This document shows, piece by piece, positions 8,687-17,148 of a stretch of 32,028 nucleotides of DNA (position 1 is its first letter; the number at the start of each line of letters is the position of its first letter). This DNA comes from Gemmatimonadota bacterium (GTDB lineage Bacteria > Gemmatimonadota > Gemmatimonadetes > Longimicrobiales > Gaopeijiaceae). Under the pieces are notes generated by a model. That model had not been told where the DNA came from and did not search any database. It worked only from the letters and a program-made list of their open reading frames with translations. A program made the position numbers and the translations under genes. The DNA is taken from NCBI GenBank assembly GCA_028874905.1, contig JAPPGZ010000094.1:1-32028 (forward strand). Direction: 5' to 3'.

Positions 8687-10002
8687 TAACACATTATATG
8701 TTGACTTATTTCGGAAGCCGGCAAGGCACAATCGGGGGCACGCTCACGGCCGCGTTCCTCGTGGCGGCGGGCGCCTGCTCCCCCGGCCCGCCCGCCGCTG
8801 TCACCTTGCGAGTTGCGCTCTGGGCCGGGGGCAGCGAACTCGAGATCGAGCAGCGGGTCGCCGACCGGTATGAGACCCTCCGCCCGGGCACGCGGGTCGT
8901 GCTCGAATCGGCGCCGAACGGCTACGAGGAGCGGCTCCTGACCTCGATCGCGGCCGGCCGTCCTCCGGATGTCTACCTGCTCGATTCGCCCGACATCCCC
9001 ACCTTCGTGGATCGCGGGCTGGCAGTCGACTTCGAGCCCTACCAGGAGGCGCTCGGATTCCAGGCGGACAGCGTCTTTCCGCAGGTCCTGGACGCGTTCC
9101 GCCGTGGCAGGTCGCTTTTCGCGCTGCCGAAGGACTTCACGCCGATGGTGCTGTACGCCAACCGCGGCGTGCTGTCCCGCGCGGACATTGACATACCCGC
9201 AAGCGCAGAATGGACGTGGGACGATTTCCGGCGCGCGGCCCGCGCCGCCACCATCGACCGCGACGGGGACGGCAGACCGGACGTCTACGGCTTCGACTTT
9301 CCGCGCAACCTCTACCAGTGGGTGCCCTTCGTGTGGTCCGCCGGCGGGGACATTCTGTCTCCCGAGGGCAACGCCGCCTCGGGCTTCATGGACGGCCCCG
9401 CCGCGCTGGACGCATACGCCTTCCTGACCGGCCTCGCGGAGGACGGACTGACCCCCGGTGCGCAGTTCGTCCAGCAGGGAGATCCGGCCCGGGAGGCCCG
9501 TTTCGCCTCGGGCGGGCAGGCATTTCTGCTGTCCGGTCACTGGACGCTGCCCGTCTTCCGAGACCTCGTGGAAGCGGGCGAGCTGGATCTGGCGATCGTC
9601 CGGATTCCCCATCATCCATCTCAAAGTGGCGCGACGAGCGTGCTCTACGCCTCCGGGTGGGCGGTACCGCCGAACGCGGCCAACCTGCGTCAGGCCATCG
9701 ACCTGGCCGGCTTCCTTGCATCTCCGGAAGCGCAGCGGATCCGTGCGCGCTCCGGGCTGGCCATCCCCTCCCGCGCCGATGTGGCGGCGGAATTCGCCGC
9801 GCGGGACACCACGGGGGTGGAGGCCGCGTTCATCTCGCTCGTGGAGGGAGCCAGGGTGACGTGGGGCGCCCAGGTCCGGGACTTCTCCCGCGTCGAGGCG
9901 CTGGCGGTGGAGATCATGGACCGGCGGCTGCTCGCGGGTGAGGATCTGGCCTCGAGTGCGGCGGACGTTGCCCGCCGGGTCGACGAGGTGCTGCGGCGAT
10001 GA
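8683..10002 (+). CDS. extracellular sugar-binding lipoprotein of the ABC importer
   Basis: This is a family 1 extracellular solute-binding protein of 439 residues, which captures the sugar and presents it to the permeases. An N-terminal hydrophobic stretch ends at a cysteine in LVAAGACSPG, a loose lipobox, so it is probably lipid-anchored. The fold-typical segments LRVALWAG, PPDVYLLDSPDI and LFALPKDFTPMVLYANRGVL are clear. Two starts are possible. TTG at 8683 overlaps the ATPase stop by four bases, like other junctions in this operon, while ATG at 8698 gives a shorter signal region. Neither has a good Shine-Dalgarno. The start lies in a small AT-rich island (8678-8712) unlike the surrounding sequence. 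Confidence 0.92.
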   Translation: MITHYMLTYFGSRQGTIGGTLTAAFLVAAGACSPGPPAAVTLRVALWAGGSELEIEQRVADRYETLRPGTRVVLESAPNGYEERLLTSIAAGRPPDVYLLDSPDIPTFVDRGLAVDFEPYQEALGFQADSVFPQVLDAFRRGRSLFALPKDFTPMVLYANRGVLSRADIDIPASAEWTWDDFRRAARAATIDRDGDGRPDVYGFDFPRNLYQWVPFVWSAGGDILSPEGNAASGFMDGPAALDAYAFLTGLAEDGLTPGAQFVQQGDPAREARFASGGQAFLLSGHWTLPVFRDLVEAGELDLAIVRIPHHPSQSGATSVLYASGWAVPPNAANLRQAIDLAGFLASPEAQRIRARSGLAIPSRADVAAEFAARDTTGVEAAFISLVEGARVTWGAQVRDFSRVEALAVEIMDRRLLAGEDLASSAADVARRVDEVLRR

Positions 10003-11810
10003 GGGGGCGGGCCGCGCTTCCCGCACTCGTCGCCGCGGCGTTCACGGCGGGTGCGGCGGTGACAATCGCGGTGGCTGCCCGGGGGTTGGGTGACGCGCAG
10101 GCGGCCGCCAGCGGAAGCATCGCGCGCATGGCGACCGAACTATGGGAGCTGTCCGGAGGCGCGGACGAAGCGGCGCAGAGCTTCCTGGATTCCGGCTTTG
10201 CGATCGAAGCGGTGCCTGCACCCCCGGCAAGCCGAGCTGGACCGGGCAAACCCCCCTCCGGGCCGGGTGCCTACGCCTACCGTGCCGGCTCGCTCCAGCC
10301 CGCCGTCTGGATTGCAGTCCTGCCGCAACTCCGGGAGTTCCCCCTCCCCCCCACCGCCACCGCCCTCGCGCTGCTGGGATCGCTGCTCATGTCTGCCTGG
10401 GCCGTGGCGCGGCGACGAGCCCCCCCGCGCCCCGGCTACCCCGCCATCGTCGCGCTCACGGCGACCGCACTGCTCGGCACGGTCGCCACCACCACGCACC
10501 ATTGGGCCGACGGCGAGCTGGAAGCCCTCAGCGACCGCCACGCCGGCCACGCGCTTCGCGCCGTCGGGGCGGCCCTAGCCCTCGGTGCGGATCCGGAGCG
10601 GGCCGTCCGCGTCGCCGGTCTTCCCTGGGCCACCTCCGCTGCGCTGACGCGCCCCGATCAACTCTGGACGATGCCGCAGGACGTCGGCGCCGCGCTCGCC
10701 GCCCTGCCCACCCCCCCCACCGCCACCCCATTCACTGTCGAGGCCGGCAGCGCGACCTGGCACGCCGGCCTGGTCGCCCTCCCCGCACCGACCCCCACCG
10801 CCCCTTCCACCGCCGTCCACATCGCGCTGCTCGGCTACGAGGAAACGCGCGCACCGACCGTCCCGCTCGCGGCCACGGCCACCGCCGCGTCCCTGCTCAC
10901 GGCGCTGATCCTCTTCCTCCTCCCGCTTTCGGCGCGCCCGCCCCTGCTGCGCCGCACCGTCACCGCTTGGGCGTTTCTCGCCCCGGCCGCCCTCCTGCTC
11001 GCCATCTTCACCTTCGGCCCCCTGCTCTTCTCCCTGTGGATCTCCCTGCACGAGTGGCATCTCGTCGACCCCGTGCACCCCTTCGTAGGTCTTGACCAAT
11101 ACCATCAACTCGTACTAGATGGCGATTGGTGGGCGGCGCTTCGCAACACCGCGGTTTTCACGCTGCACGTTCCCCTGGCGATGGCCGTAGCCCTTGCGCT
11201 CGCCCTGCTCACCCGTGGATCCCGGCGCGCGGTACGCCTGGCGCGCCTGGCCCTGTTCCTGCCAGGCATCACCAGCGTGGTCGCGATCGCGGTCGTGTGG
11301 AAATGGCTGCTGAACGACGGATACGGCCCCGTCAACCGGCTGCTGGGGTCCGTCGGGCTGACCCCGGTAGCCTGGCTCACGTCGCCGGAGGTCGCGCTCA
11401 TCACCCTGATGGCGATCGGCGTGTGGATGGTTGTCGGCTACCAGATGGTCGTCTTCCAGGCGGGGCTGGCGGCAATCCCGCGGGACTGGTACGACGCGGC
11501 GCGCGTGGACGGCGCCGGCCCCGTACAGCGCTTCCGCCACATCACGCTGCCCGGACTTCGCCATACGCTGTTCTTCGTGTTGGTCACGTCGGTGATCGGT
11601 TCGTTCCAGGTCTTCGGGCTCGTCTACGTGATGACCGAGGGCGGCCCGCTGGGTGCCACGGACGTGGCGGTCTACCACATCTACCGCGAGGCGTGGGAGT
11701 TCCTCCGCTTCGGCAACGCCGCCGCGATGAGCTGGATCCTGTTCGCTTTGGTGTTCGCCGCGACGTGGCTGCATTTCCGGCTGCTCGAGAGGAGGGCGGC
11801 CGATGCGTAG
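9999..11810 (+). CDS. ABC sugar permease (MalF type) with long N-terminal membrane extension
   Basis: Residues about 323-600 form a normal CUT1 permease with TM segments and the EAA loop YDAARVDGAGP (498-508), which docks on the ATPase. The first 310 residues are not part of the family. They contain TM helices near 8-28, 118-138, 147-166 and 290-311. The two pairs enclose extracytoplasmic loops of about 90 and 120 residues, rich in Ala and Pro. The layout recalls two sensor-like TM-loop-TM units, but I recognise no named domain. The ATG at 9999 overlaps the binding-protein stop (ATGA). The 3' end overlaps the next permease by eight bases. Usual MalF-type permeases are about 290-320 residues, except enterobacterial MalF (about 510). 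Confidence 0.92.
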   Translation: MRGRAALPALVAAAFTAGAAVTIAVAARGLGDAQAAASGSIARMATELWELSGGADEAAQSFLDSGFAIEAVPAPPASRAGPGKPPSGPGAYAYRAGSLQPAVWIAVLPQLREFPLPPTATALALLGSLLMSAWAVARRRAPPRPGYPAIVALTATALLGTVATTTHHWADGELEALSDRHAGHALRAVGAALALGADPERAVRVAGLPWATSAALTRPDQLWTMPQDVGAALAALPTPPTATPFTVEAGSATWHAGLVALPAPTPTAPSTAVHIALLGYEETRAPTVPLAATATAASLLTALILFLLPLSARPPLLRRTVTAWAFLAPAALLLAIFTFGPLLFSLWISLHEWHLVDPVHPFVGLDQYHQLVLDGDWWAALRNTAVFTLHVPLAMAVALALALLTRGSRRAVRLARLALFLPGITSVVAIAVVWKWLLNDGYGPVNRLLGSVGLTPVAWLTSPEVALITLMAIGVWMVVGYQMVVFQAGLAAIPRDWYDAARVDGAGPVQRFRHITLPGLRHTLFFVLVTSVIGSFQVFGLVYVMTEGGPLGATDVAVYHIYREAWEFLRFGNAAAMSWILFALVFAATWLHFRLLERRAADA

Positions 11811-12633
11811 GCGGACACGGGCCGCGCGCACCCTCCCGGTTCTACGCGCTGCCCTCCTCCTGGGCGCCTGCCTCGTCATGGCCGCGCCATTCCTGTGGAT
11901 GGCCGTCACCTCGCTGATGGGGCAGCTCGAGGTCTTCTCGGGCCGGGGCATCCTGCCCGCCGCACCGCTCTGGTCGAACTACCCCGAGGCGCTGACTGCC
12001 CAGCCGTTCGGCCGCTACCTCCTGAACTCGCTGGTCTTTTCCGTGGCCGTCGTGGCCGGGCAGATCGTGACCGCCACCACCGCCGGGTATGCCTTCGCCC
12101 GCATCGACTTTCCCGGGCGGCAAAAGTTGTTCATGCTGTTCCTGGCCACCATGATGGTGCCCGTAGTCATCGTCCTCATCCCCCGCTTCCTTCTGATCGA
12201 TGCCCTCGGCTGGATCGACACCTACCAGGGCCTGATCTCCACCGAACTCGTCTCCGTGTGGGGCATCTTCCTGATGCGCCAGTACTTCAGGACGCTGCCC
12301 CGCGAGCTGGAGGACGCTGCGAGAGTGGACGGCGCCGGTCCCCTTCGGGTGTTCATCAGTGTTGCGCTGCCGCTGGCGAAGCCCGCGGTGGCCACCCTGG
12401 CGCTCTTCGCCTTCATCGACGCGTGGAAGAACCTGCTGTGGCCGCTGCTGGCAACGCGGTCCATGGAGATGCGCGTCGTCGAAGTGGGGATCGCCGCATT
12501 CCACTCGACCTACGAGATCAACTGGCCCTATCAAATGGCCGCGGGCGTGGTCGCGGTGCTGCCGATCGCGCTGCTCTTCCTGTTCACGCAGCGGTATTTC
12601 GTGCGCGGAATACAGCTCGAGGGAATCCGCTAG
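11803..12633 (+). CDS. ABC sugar permease (MalG type)
   Basis: This 276-residue inner-membrane permease pairs with the upstream one to form the translocation channel. About six TM helices are visible. The EAA loop LEDAARVDGAGPLRVFISV (169-187) is intact. The C terminus QRYFVRGIQLEGIR matches the MalG-family ending. The start at 11803 lies inside the end of the preceding gene (eight-base overlap), with a purine-rich GAGAGGAGGG just upstream as ribosome binding site. It is the last gene of the glycosidase-ABC operon, and about 100 bases separate it from the toxin-antitoxin pair. Confidence 0.95.
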   Translation: MRRRTRAARTLPVLRAALLLGACLVMAAPFLWMAVTSLMGQLEVFSGRGILPAAPLWSNYPEALTAQPFGRYLLNSLVFSVAVVAGQIVTATTAGYAFARIDFPGRQKLFMLFLATMMVPVVIVLIPRFLLIDALGWIDTYQGLISTELVSVWGIFLMRQYFRTLPRELEDAARVDGAGPLRVFISVALPLAKPAVATLALFAFIDAWKNLLWPLLATRSMEMRVVEVGIAAFHSTYEINWPYQMAAGVVAVLPIALLFLFTQRYFVRGIQLEGIR

Positions 12634-12696
12634 TAGTATGTTCCGACCCTCCCGGCACCGCTCCGAGGCGTAGTGCCGCAGGCAGGTCCGGGCAAA

Positions 12697-12724
12697 TTGA
12701 CAAACTAGTCTGACTGGTTAGATT
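12697..12724 (+). promoter_or_regulatory. promoter and probable operator of the Phd/PIN toxin-antitoxin pair
   Basis: A perfect -35 TTGACA (12697-12702) is followed after 16 bases by TAGATT (12719-12724, four of six to consensus), nine bases before the antitoxin start. The spacer holds an inverted repeat, AACTAG (12703-12708) and CTGGTT (12714-12719), with one mismatch. That is the expected position for autorepression by the antitoxin. Confidence 0.6.
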
Positions 12725-12733
12725 GGATCGAAC

Positions 12734-13009
12734 ATGAACGCTGTGTTTTCAACCTACGAAGCAAAAGCGAGGTTCTCCGAAGTGATGCGGCTGGTGCGGG
12801 AGGGGGGAACGGTAACCGTCACCTACCGAGGCGATCCGGTAGCGGAAATCCGTCCGTTCGAACGCGGGGCCATGAGCGTCGAGGAACACTTCGCCGAGCT
12901 TGAGAAACGGGGGATTCTTGTGCCAGCGAAGCATCCGAGCCTGCCGATCCGGGTGGGCGCTGCGAAGCCGGGCGCACTCGAGCGCTTCTTCGCGGAGCGC
13001 GGCGAATGA
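12734..13009 (+). CDS. Phd/YefM-family antitoxin
   Basis: This is a 91-residue antitoxin. The N terminus MNAVFSTYEAKARFSEVMRL is the Phd/YefM DNA-binding fold, followed by a strand-rich VTVTYRGDPVAEIRPF. The C-terminal half (about 46-91) is the expected toxin-wrapping tail. It should neutralise the PIN toxin and repress the shared promoter through the inverted repeat just upstream. The toxin start overlaps its stop by four bases (ATGA), giving coupled translation. The ribosome binding site is weak (GGATCGAAC). Confidence 0.88.
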   Translation: MNAVFSTYEAKARFSEVMRLVREGGTVTVTYRGDPVAEIRPFERGAMSVEEHFAELEKRGILVPAKHPSLPIRVGAAKPGALERFFAERGE

Positions 13010-13386
13010 GCGTTGCCTACGTGGACACCTCCGTCATGGTCGCCATCGCGTTCGGAGAGGACGGCGCCGACGGGCTCGCGGACCGGCTGAACGGATTCTC
13101 CCGCATCATCTCGTCGAATCTGCTCGAGGCCGAGTTGCGCGCGGCGTGCTCCCGCGAGGGGCGCCAGGTTCCCACGGATCTCCTCGACCGGATCGGCTGG
13201 ATCCTGACCAACCGTCCCCTGTCCGACGAGATCAAGACCGCGCTGGCCGCCGGCTACCTGCGCGGCGCCGATCTCTGGCACGTTGCGACCGCGCTGTACG
13301 CCGCTCCCGATCCCGGCGCGGTCTCGTTCATCACACTCAACGACAACCAGGCCCGGGTGGCCGCGGCGCTCAACTTCAAGGGCTGA
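13006..13386 (+). CDS. PIN-domain ribonuclease toxin (VapC-like)
   Basis: This 126-residue PIN-domain protein is likely a metal-dependent RNase toxin. The acidic catalytic set is complete: Asp7 in YVDTS, Glu43 in LLEAEL, Asp89 in GADLWHVATAL and Asp113 in TLNDNQ. The GADLWHVATAL signature is typical of PIN toxins paired with Phd-type antitoxins, as seen here. It is coupled to the antitoxin by a four-base overlap. The target RNA is unknown. About 140 bases of non-coding sequence follow before the long hairpin of the convergent gene. Confidence 0.9.
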   Translation: MSVAYVDTSVMVAIAFGEDGADGLADRLNGFSRIISSNLLEAELRAACSREGRQVPTDLLDRIGWILTNRPLSDEIKTALAAGYLRGADLWHVATALYAAPDPGAVSFITLNDNQARVAAALNFKG

Positions 13387-13524
13387 AGTGGACGAGCGAT
13401 GCTGGGGGTTATTGCGGGGACTTCGACCCTGGACGCCGCGCCACGCCGGGCCCACCGCCGCGGCAAGCAGTCCGTGGACAAAGCCGGCCGTTCGGGTCCC
13501 GGATAGCCGCGAGCCAAACAAAGG

Positions 13525-13629
13525 GAGCCAACAAGAAAAGGGCCCGTGATCGTTAAGGGGCCGTCATACCTGTCGCCGCCCACCCTCTCTCCTGGCGACG
13601 ACGGTCCCCCGATCCGGGCCCTTGGCTCC
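13525..13629 (-). terminator. long multi-stem hairpin, probable terminator of the minus-strand small gene
   Basis: Nested complementary arms are present: AAGGGCCCG (13538-13546) with CGGGCCCTT (13615-13623), and GATCG (13548-13552) with CGATC (13610-13614). Inside these, GGGGCCGTC pairs with GACGGTCCCC (one bulge), and GTCGCC (13572-13577) pairs with GGCGAC (13594-13599). Read on the minus strand, the outer stem is followed by TTTTCTTGTT, the T-rich tract of an intrinsic terminator. The stop of the minus-strand gene at 13638 is nine bases away. The stem set is much longer than a usual terminator. Confidence 0.65.
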
Positions 13630-13637
13630 AGCCCAGC

Positions 13638-13889
13638 CTATCCCGACGCCGGCTCCGTTGTCAGCGGCTCCATCGTCGTGGTGCAGCGCCAATAGACGAT
13701 CGGAACCCCCCAGCAACGCGTGTTGTCCCTGTATTCGCCGTTCTCATCGTAATCCCGCGGATAGTACGTGCCGTTCGAGGTCACGACCGCCGGAAACCGG
13801 GCCCCGGTCGCAAGGCCGAAGAACAATGCCACGGCCAGGAAAGTCAGCACTGCGGGTGCTTGCTTCCTCATCCACTCGCGTTTTGACAT
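13638..13889 (-). CDS. small membrane-anchored or exported protein of unknown function
   Basis: The 83-residue product has a basic start MSKREWMRKQ and one hydrophobic helix (about 12-29). The polar outer part (30-83) has two cysteines, Cys59 and Cys69, that could form a disulfide. I do not recognise a family. The case for a real gene is GGAGA eight bases before the ATG at 13889, a plausible membrane topology, and a strong terminator hairpin immediately after the stop. An ATG four codons upstream (13901) is a less likely start. It is divergent from the SusC gene and could share regulation with it, but nothing shows this directly. Confidence 0.6.
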   Translation of the reverse strand: MSKREWMRKQAPAVLTFLAVALFFGLATGARFPAVVTSNGTYYPRDYDENGEYRDNTRCWGVPIVYWRCTTTMEPLTTEPASG

Positions 13890-14079
13890 GGTTGTCTCCA
13901 TGGACCGACGGGGTAATGCAGACGCGGGGCAATCCAATGGGCAGGGCCCCCTGTGGCGATCCCCCCCACCTTACCGTACGTTGACAAGCGTGCGGATCGG
14001 ATGGGTGGATGGGTCACTCGGCGTCCGACTTCCCACACGAAAATGCCGGGCGCCGCTTCCTCGCCGCAAGGAGGAGGCT

Positions 14080-17000
14080 ATGAAACGCCTGCGCGAGTTC
14101 GTTTTCTCTCTCGTTTCCCTCGCTCTCGCGGCCGCGCCGGCTGTCGCCCAGACGGGCACGGTGACCGGCACGGTCCAGGACACCGGAGGTCAACCTCTGG
14201 CCGGGGCCCAGGTCACCGTCGAGGGAACGACAATCGGCGTCGTTTCCAACGAGTCCGGCCGATACCTCCTCAACAACGTGCCGGTGGGCGATCACGACCT
14301 CACCGTGGTGCTGCTGGGATACGCCTCGGCGACCCAGTCCGTAACGGTCGAGGCCGGCGGAACCGCGGTGCGCGACTTCGTCCTGAGTCTCGTCGCGCTA
14401 TCGATGGACGAGATCGTGGTGACCGCTACCGGAGAGCAGCGCCGCCGGGAAATCGGGAATGCGGTCGCCAAGATCGAAACCTCCATACTCACCGAGGTAG
14501 CTCCGGTGACCAGCTTCCAGGAGCTGCTGCAGGGCCGCGCCTCGGGGGTTTCGGTCATCCCGTCCGACGGCACGGTGGGCACCGGGGCCCGCATCCGGAT
14601 CCGCGGCATCTCCAGCGCGACGCTGTCTCCCGATCCCCTCGTCTACGTTGACGGGATCCGGGTCAACTCCGGTTCACCCGCTCTCGGCGGGGACCAGTAC
14701 ATCGGTGGCGGCGAACCGTCGTTCTTCAACGATCTGAACCCCGAGGAAATCGAGAGCGTCGAGATCGTGAAAGGGCCCTCGGCGGCAACACTCTACGGGA
14801 CGCAGGCCGCCAACGGGGTTATCTGGATCACGACGAAGCGCGGCACCGAGGGACCGCCGCGCTGGAACATCTGGGTCGAACAGGGGCTCAGCCAGGATCA
14901 GGCGGAATACCCCGGGATCTACTACTCCGAGGGGCGGGCCCCCAATGGGGCCACGAGGCCATGCCTGCCCATGCAGCAGGCAATGGGACAGTGCACGATC
15001 GTGCAGTTGCATACGCGCAACCTGCTTACCGAGCCCGAGTACTCGCCCATCAAGAACGGTCACCGGCAGCAGTTCGGAGCGCAGGTGAGCGGCGGGAACA
15101 CCGTCCGGTACTTCGTATCCGCCGAGTTCGAGAACGAAACAGGAGTCGTGCAGATGCCCGAGGTCAGCCGTGAGTTCCTCTATGAAGAGCGCGGCACCTC
15201 GGTGATCCCCGACAGGCAGCTCCAACCGAATGTGCTGACGAAGTTCAATCTTCGAACGAATCTTACGGCCGACGTCCGCGACAACATGGACCTGAACGTG
15301 TCCGTGGGGCTGGTCAAGAGCGACGTCTACCTGCCGCAGACAGGCGACAACCTGGAGGGCATCTACGGGACCGCGATCTTCGGCACCGCCAACCCAAATG
15401 CGGCGAGCCCCTTCGGCTTCGCGCCGCCGGACCAGAACTTCGCCCACATCGTGTGGCGTGAAACCGACCGTTTCATCAACAGCGGACGACTCAACTGGAG
15501 GCCGACCGACTACATCACGTCGCACGCCACCGTGGGGATGGACTACACGGGATACAGCGACGAGTCGTTCAACGCGCCGGGCCAGGGCTGCGCGATCTGC
15601 GGCCAGCAGCGCCAGGGGATCCGCGCGATCGACTCCTTCACCCAGTACAAGTACTCGGTGGACCTCGGCAGCAGCGCGAACTTCGACGTCACCGACCAGA
15701 TCAGCTCGCGGACCTCGATCGGGGCCCAGTACAACGAGGATCTCCTCGAGGGCACGCTCAACTCGGCGGCTGTCTTTCCGCCGGGCGGCCAGTCCATCGA
15801 CGCGGGCGCGACGAAGAACTCGGGCGAGATCACTGTCGAGACGAAGACCGTGGGCTCGTATCTCGAACAGCAGCTGGGCTGGAACGACCGGCTCTACGTA
15901 ACCGGCGCCATGCGCGTCGACCAGAACAGTGCGTTCGGCGAGGGCTTCGAGGCGGCCTGGTACCCCAAGGCCTCCGTGTCGTTCATCACGATCGACGACC
16001 CGGGCGCCTCCTGGATCAGCTCCCTCCGCCTGCGCGGCGCCTTCGGCCAGTCGGGTCTGCAGCCCGACGCGAATGCGGCGCTGCGATTCCTGCTGCCCGT
16101 GACAAGCTCGATTCTCGTCGGCGATCAGACCACCTCGCAGCCTTCGGTGACCATCGGCGGCCTCGGCAATATTGAACTCCGCCCCGAGCGCTCCACCGAA
16201 TACGAGGTAGGGTTCGACGCCACCGGACTCGACAACCGCGTCGATATCCAGTTCACCTACTACAACAAGAGCACAACGGACGCGCTCGTGAACCGCGAAC
16301 TTCCCGGATCGCTGGGTGCGACGCAAACCCGGGTCGAGAACCTCGGCGAGGTGATGAACCAGGGGATCGAGGTCAGCCTCAACGCCCGCATCATCGAGAA
16401 CGAGGACCTTAACTGGACCGTTGGCATCACCGGCGCCAAGAACTCGAACGAACTCATCGAGCTCGGCGAGGGTGTGACGCCCATCCAGGGATTCGGCTAC
16501 AAGCAGGCCGTCGGGTTCCCGCTCTACGGTCTCTGGTGGCCGAGGCTGGAGTCGTGGGAGGACGCGAACGGGGACGGAATCATCGTCCCGAGCGAGGTCG
16601 TCGTATCGGACACCGCCGTGTTCAACGGCAGCACGATCCCGACGCAGAACCTGCAGCTCGCCACCAGCCTGTCGCTCTGGAACGACCGCCTCGAGATCGG
16701 TGGCCTGGCCGACTATCAGGGTGGCTACGTCTCCCACAACGTGAACACCCTCTTCCAGTGCGCGTTCGTACAGAACTGCCGCGACCTCAACGACCCCAAC
16801 GCCCCGCTGGAAGCGCAGGCCAAGGCGGTCGCCGGCGCGCGGGCCTTCGGCGCCTACGCCGAGGACGCTTCGTTCGTCAAGATCCGCGAGGCGCACATCC
16901 GCCTGAACACGCCGCGCGCGTGGGCTGCGCGAATCGGCGCCCGGACGGCAGCGGTCGTTCTCACCGGACGCAATCTGTACACCTTCACCAACTTCACCAG

Positions 17001-17112
17001 CTGGGACCCGGAGGTGAACACCTCCGGCGCAAGCACGGACGGACCCAACTACAACTTCGTGCAGGCGGGCCAGCTGAGAACGTTCATGCTCCGAGTCAAC
17101 CTCGGTTACTGA
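14080..17112 (+). CDS. SusC/RagA-family TonB-dependent outer-membrane transporter
   Basis: This 1010-residue outer-membrane receptor uses TonB energy to import large nutrients. A signal peptide (1-24, ending AVAQ) precedes a CarboxypepD-regulatory-like domain (about 27-104). A TonB box MDEIVVTA (109-116), a plug domain (about 120-240, with DPLVYVDGIRVNSG and VEIVKGPSAATLYG) and a large beta barrel ending in an aromatic residue (FMLRVNLGY) follow. The start at 14080 has an excellent ribosome binding site, AAGGAGGAGG. A longer in-frame opening upstream has no such signal and would bury the signal peptide. The lipoprotein partner follows 36 bases downstream. The ligand cannot be told from the sequence. 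Confidence 0.95.
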   Translation: MKRLREFVFSLVSLALAAAPAVAQTGTVTGTVQDTGGQPLAGAQVTVEGTTIGVVSNESGRYLLNNVPVGDHDLTVVLLGYASATQSVTVEAGGTAVRDFVLSLVALSMDEIVVTATGEQRRREIGNAVAKIETSILTEVAPVTSFQELLQGRASGVSVIPSDGTVGTGARIRIRGISSATLSPDPLVYVDGIRVNSGSPALGGDQYIGGGEPSFFNDLNPEEIESVEIVKGPSAATLYGTQAANGVIWITTKRGTEGPPRWNIWVEQGLSQDQAEYPGIYYSEGRAPNGATRPCLPMQQAMGQCTIVQLHTRNLLTEPEYSPIKNGHRQQFGAQVSGGNTVRYFVSAEFENETGVVQMPEVSREFLYEERGTSVIPDRQLQPNVLTKFNLRTNLTADVRDNMDLNVSVGLVKSDVYLPQTGDNLEGIYGTAIFGTANPNAASPFGFAPPDQNFAHIVWRETDRFINSGRLNWRPTDYITSHATVGMDYTGYSDESFNAPGQGCAICGQQRQGIRAIDSFTQYKYSVDLGSSANFDVTDQISSRTSIGAQYNEDLLEGTLNSAAVFPPGGQSIDAGATKNSGEITVETKTVGSYLEQQLGWNDRLYVTGAMRVDQNSAFGEGFEAAWYPKASVSFITIDDPGASWISSLRLRGAFGQSGLQPDANAALRFLLPVTSSILVGDQTTSQPSVTIGGLGNIELRPERSTEYEVGFDATGLDNRVDIQFTYYNKSTTDALVNRELPGSLGATQTRVENLGEVMNQGIEVSLNARIIENEDLNWTVGITGAKNSNELIELGEGVTPIQGFGYKQAVGFPLYGLWWPRLESWEDANGDGIIVPSEVVVSDTAVFNGSTIPTQNLQLATSLSLWNDRLEIGGLADYQGGYVSHNVNTLFQCAFVQNCRDLNDPNAPLEAQAKAVAGARAFGAYAEDASFVKIREAHIRLNTPRAWAARIGARTAAVVLTGRNLYTFTNFTSWDPEVNTSGASTDGPNYNFVQAGQLRTFMLRVNLGY

Positions 17113-17148
17113 CCCATGGCAACCACGACTCCAGAGAGGACAACGGAC

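Noticed and set aside
13974..13995. Imperfect dyad CCGTACG / CGTGCGG around a TTGACA upstream of the SusC gene
   Set aside because: It has a mismatch, and the TTGACA has no acceptable -10 at 16-18 bases, so neither a promoter nor an operator can be supported.
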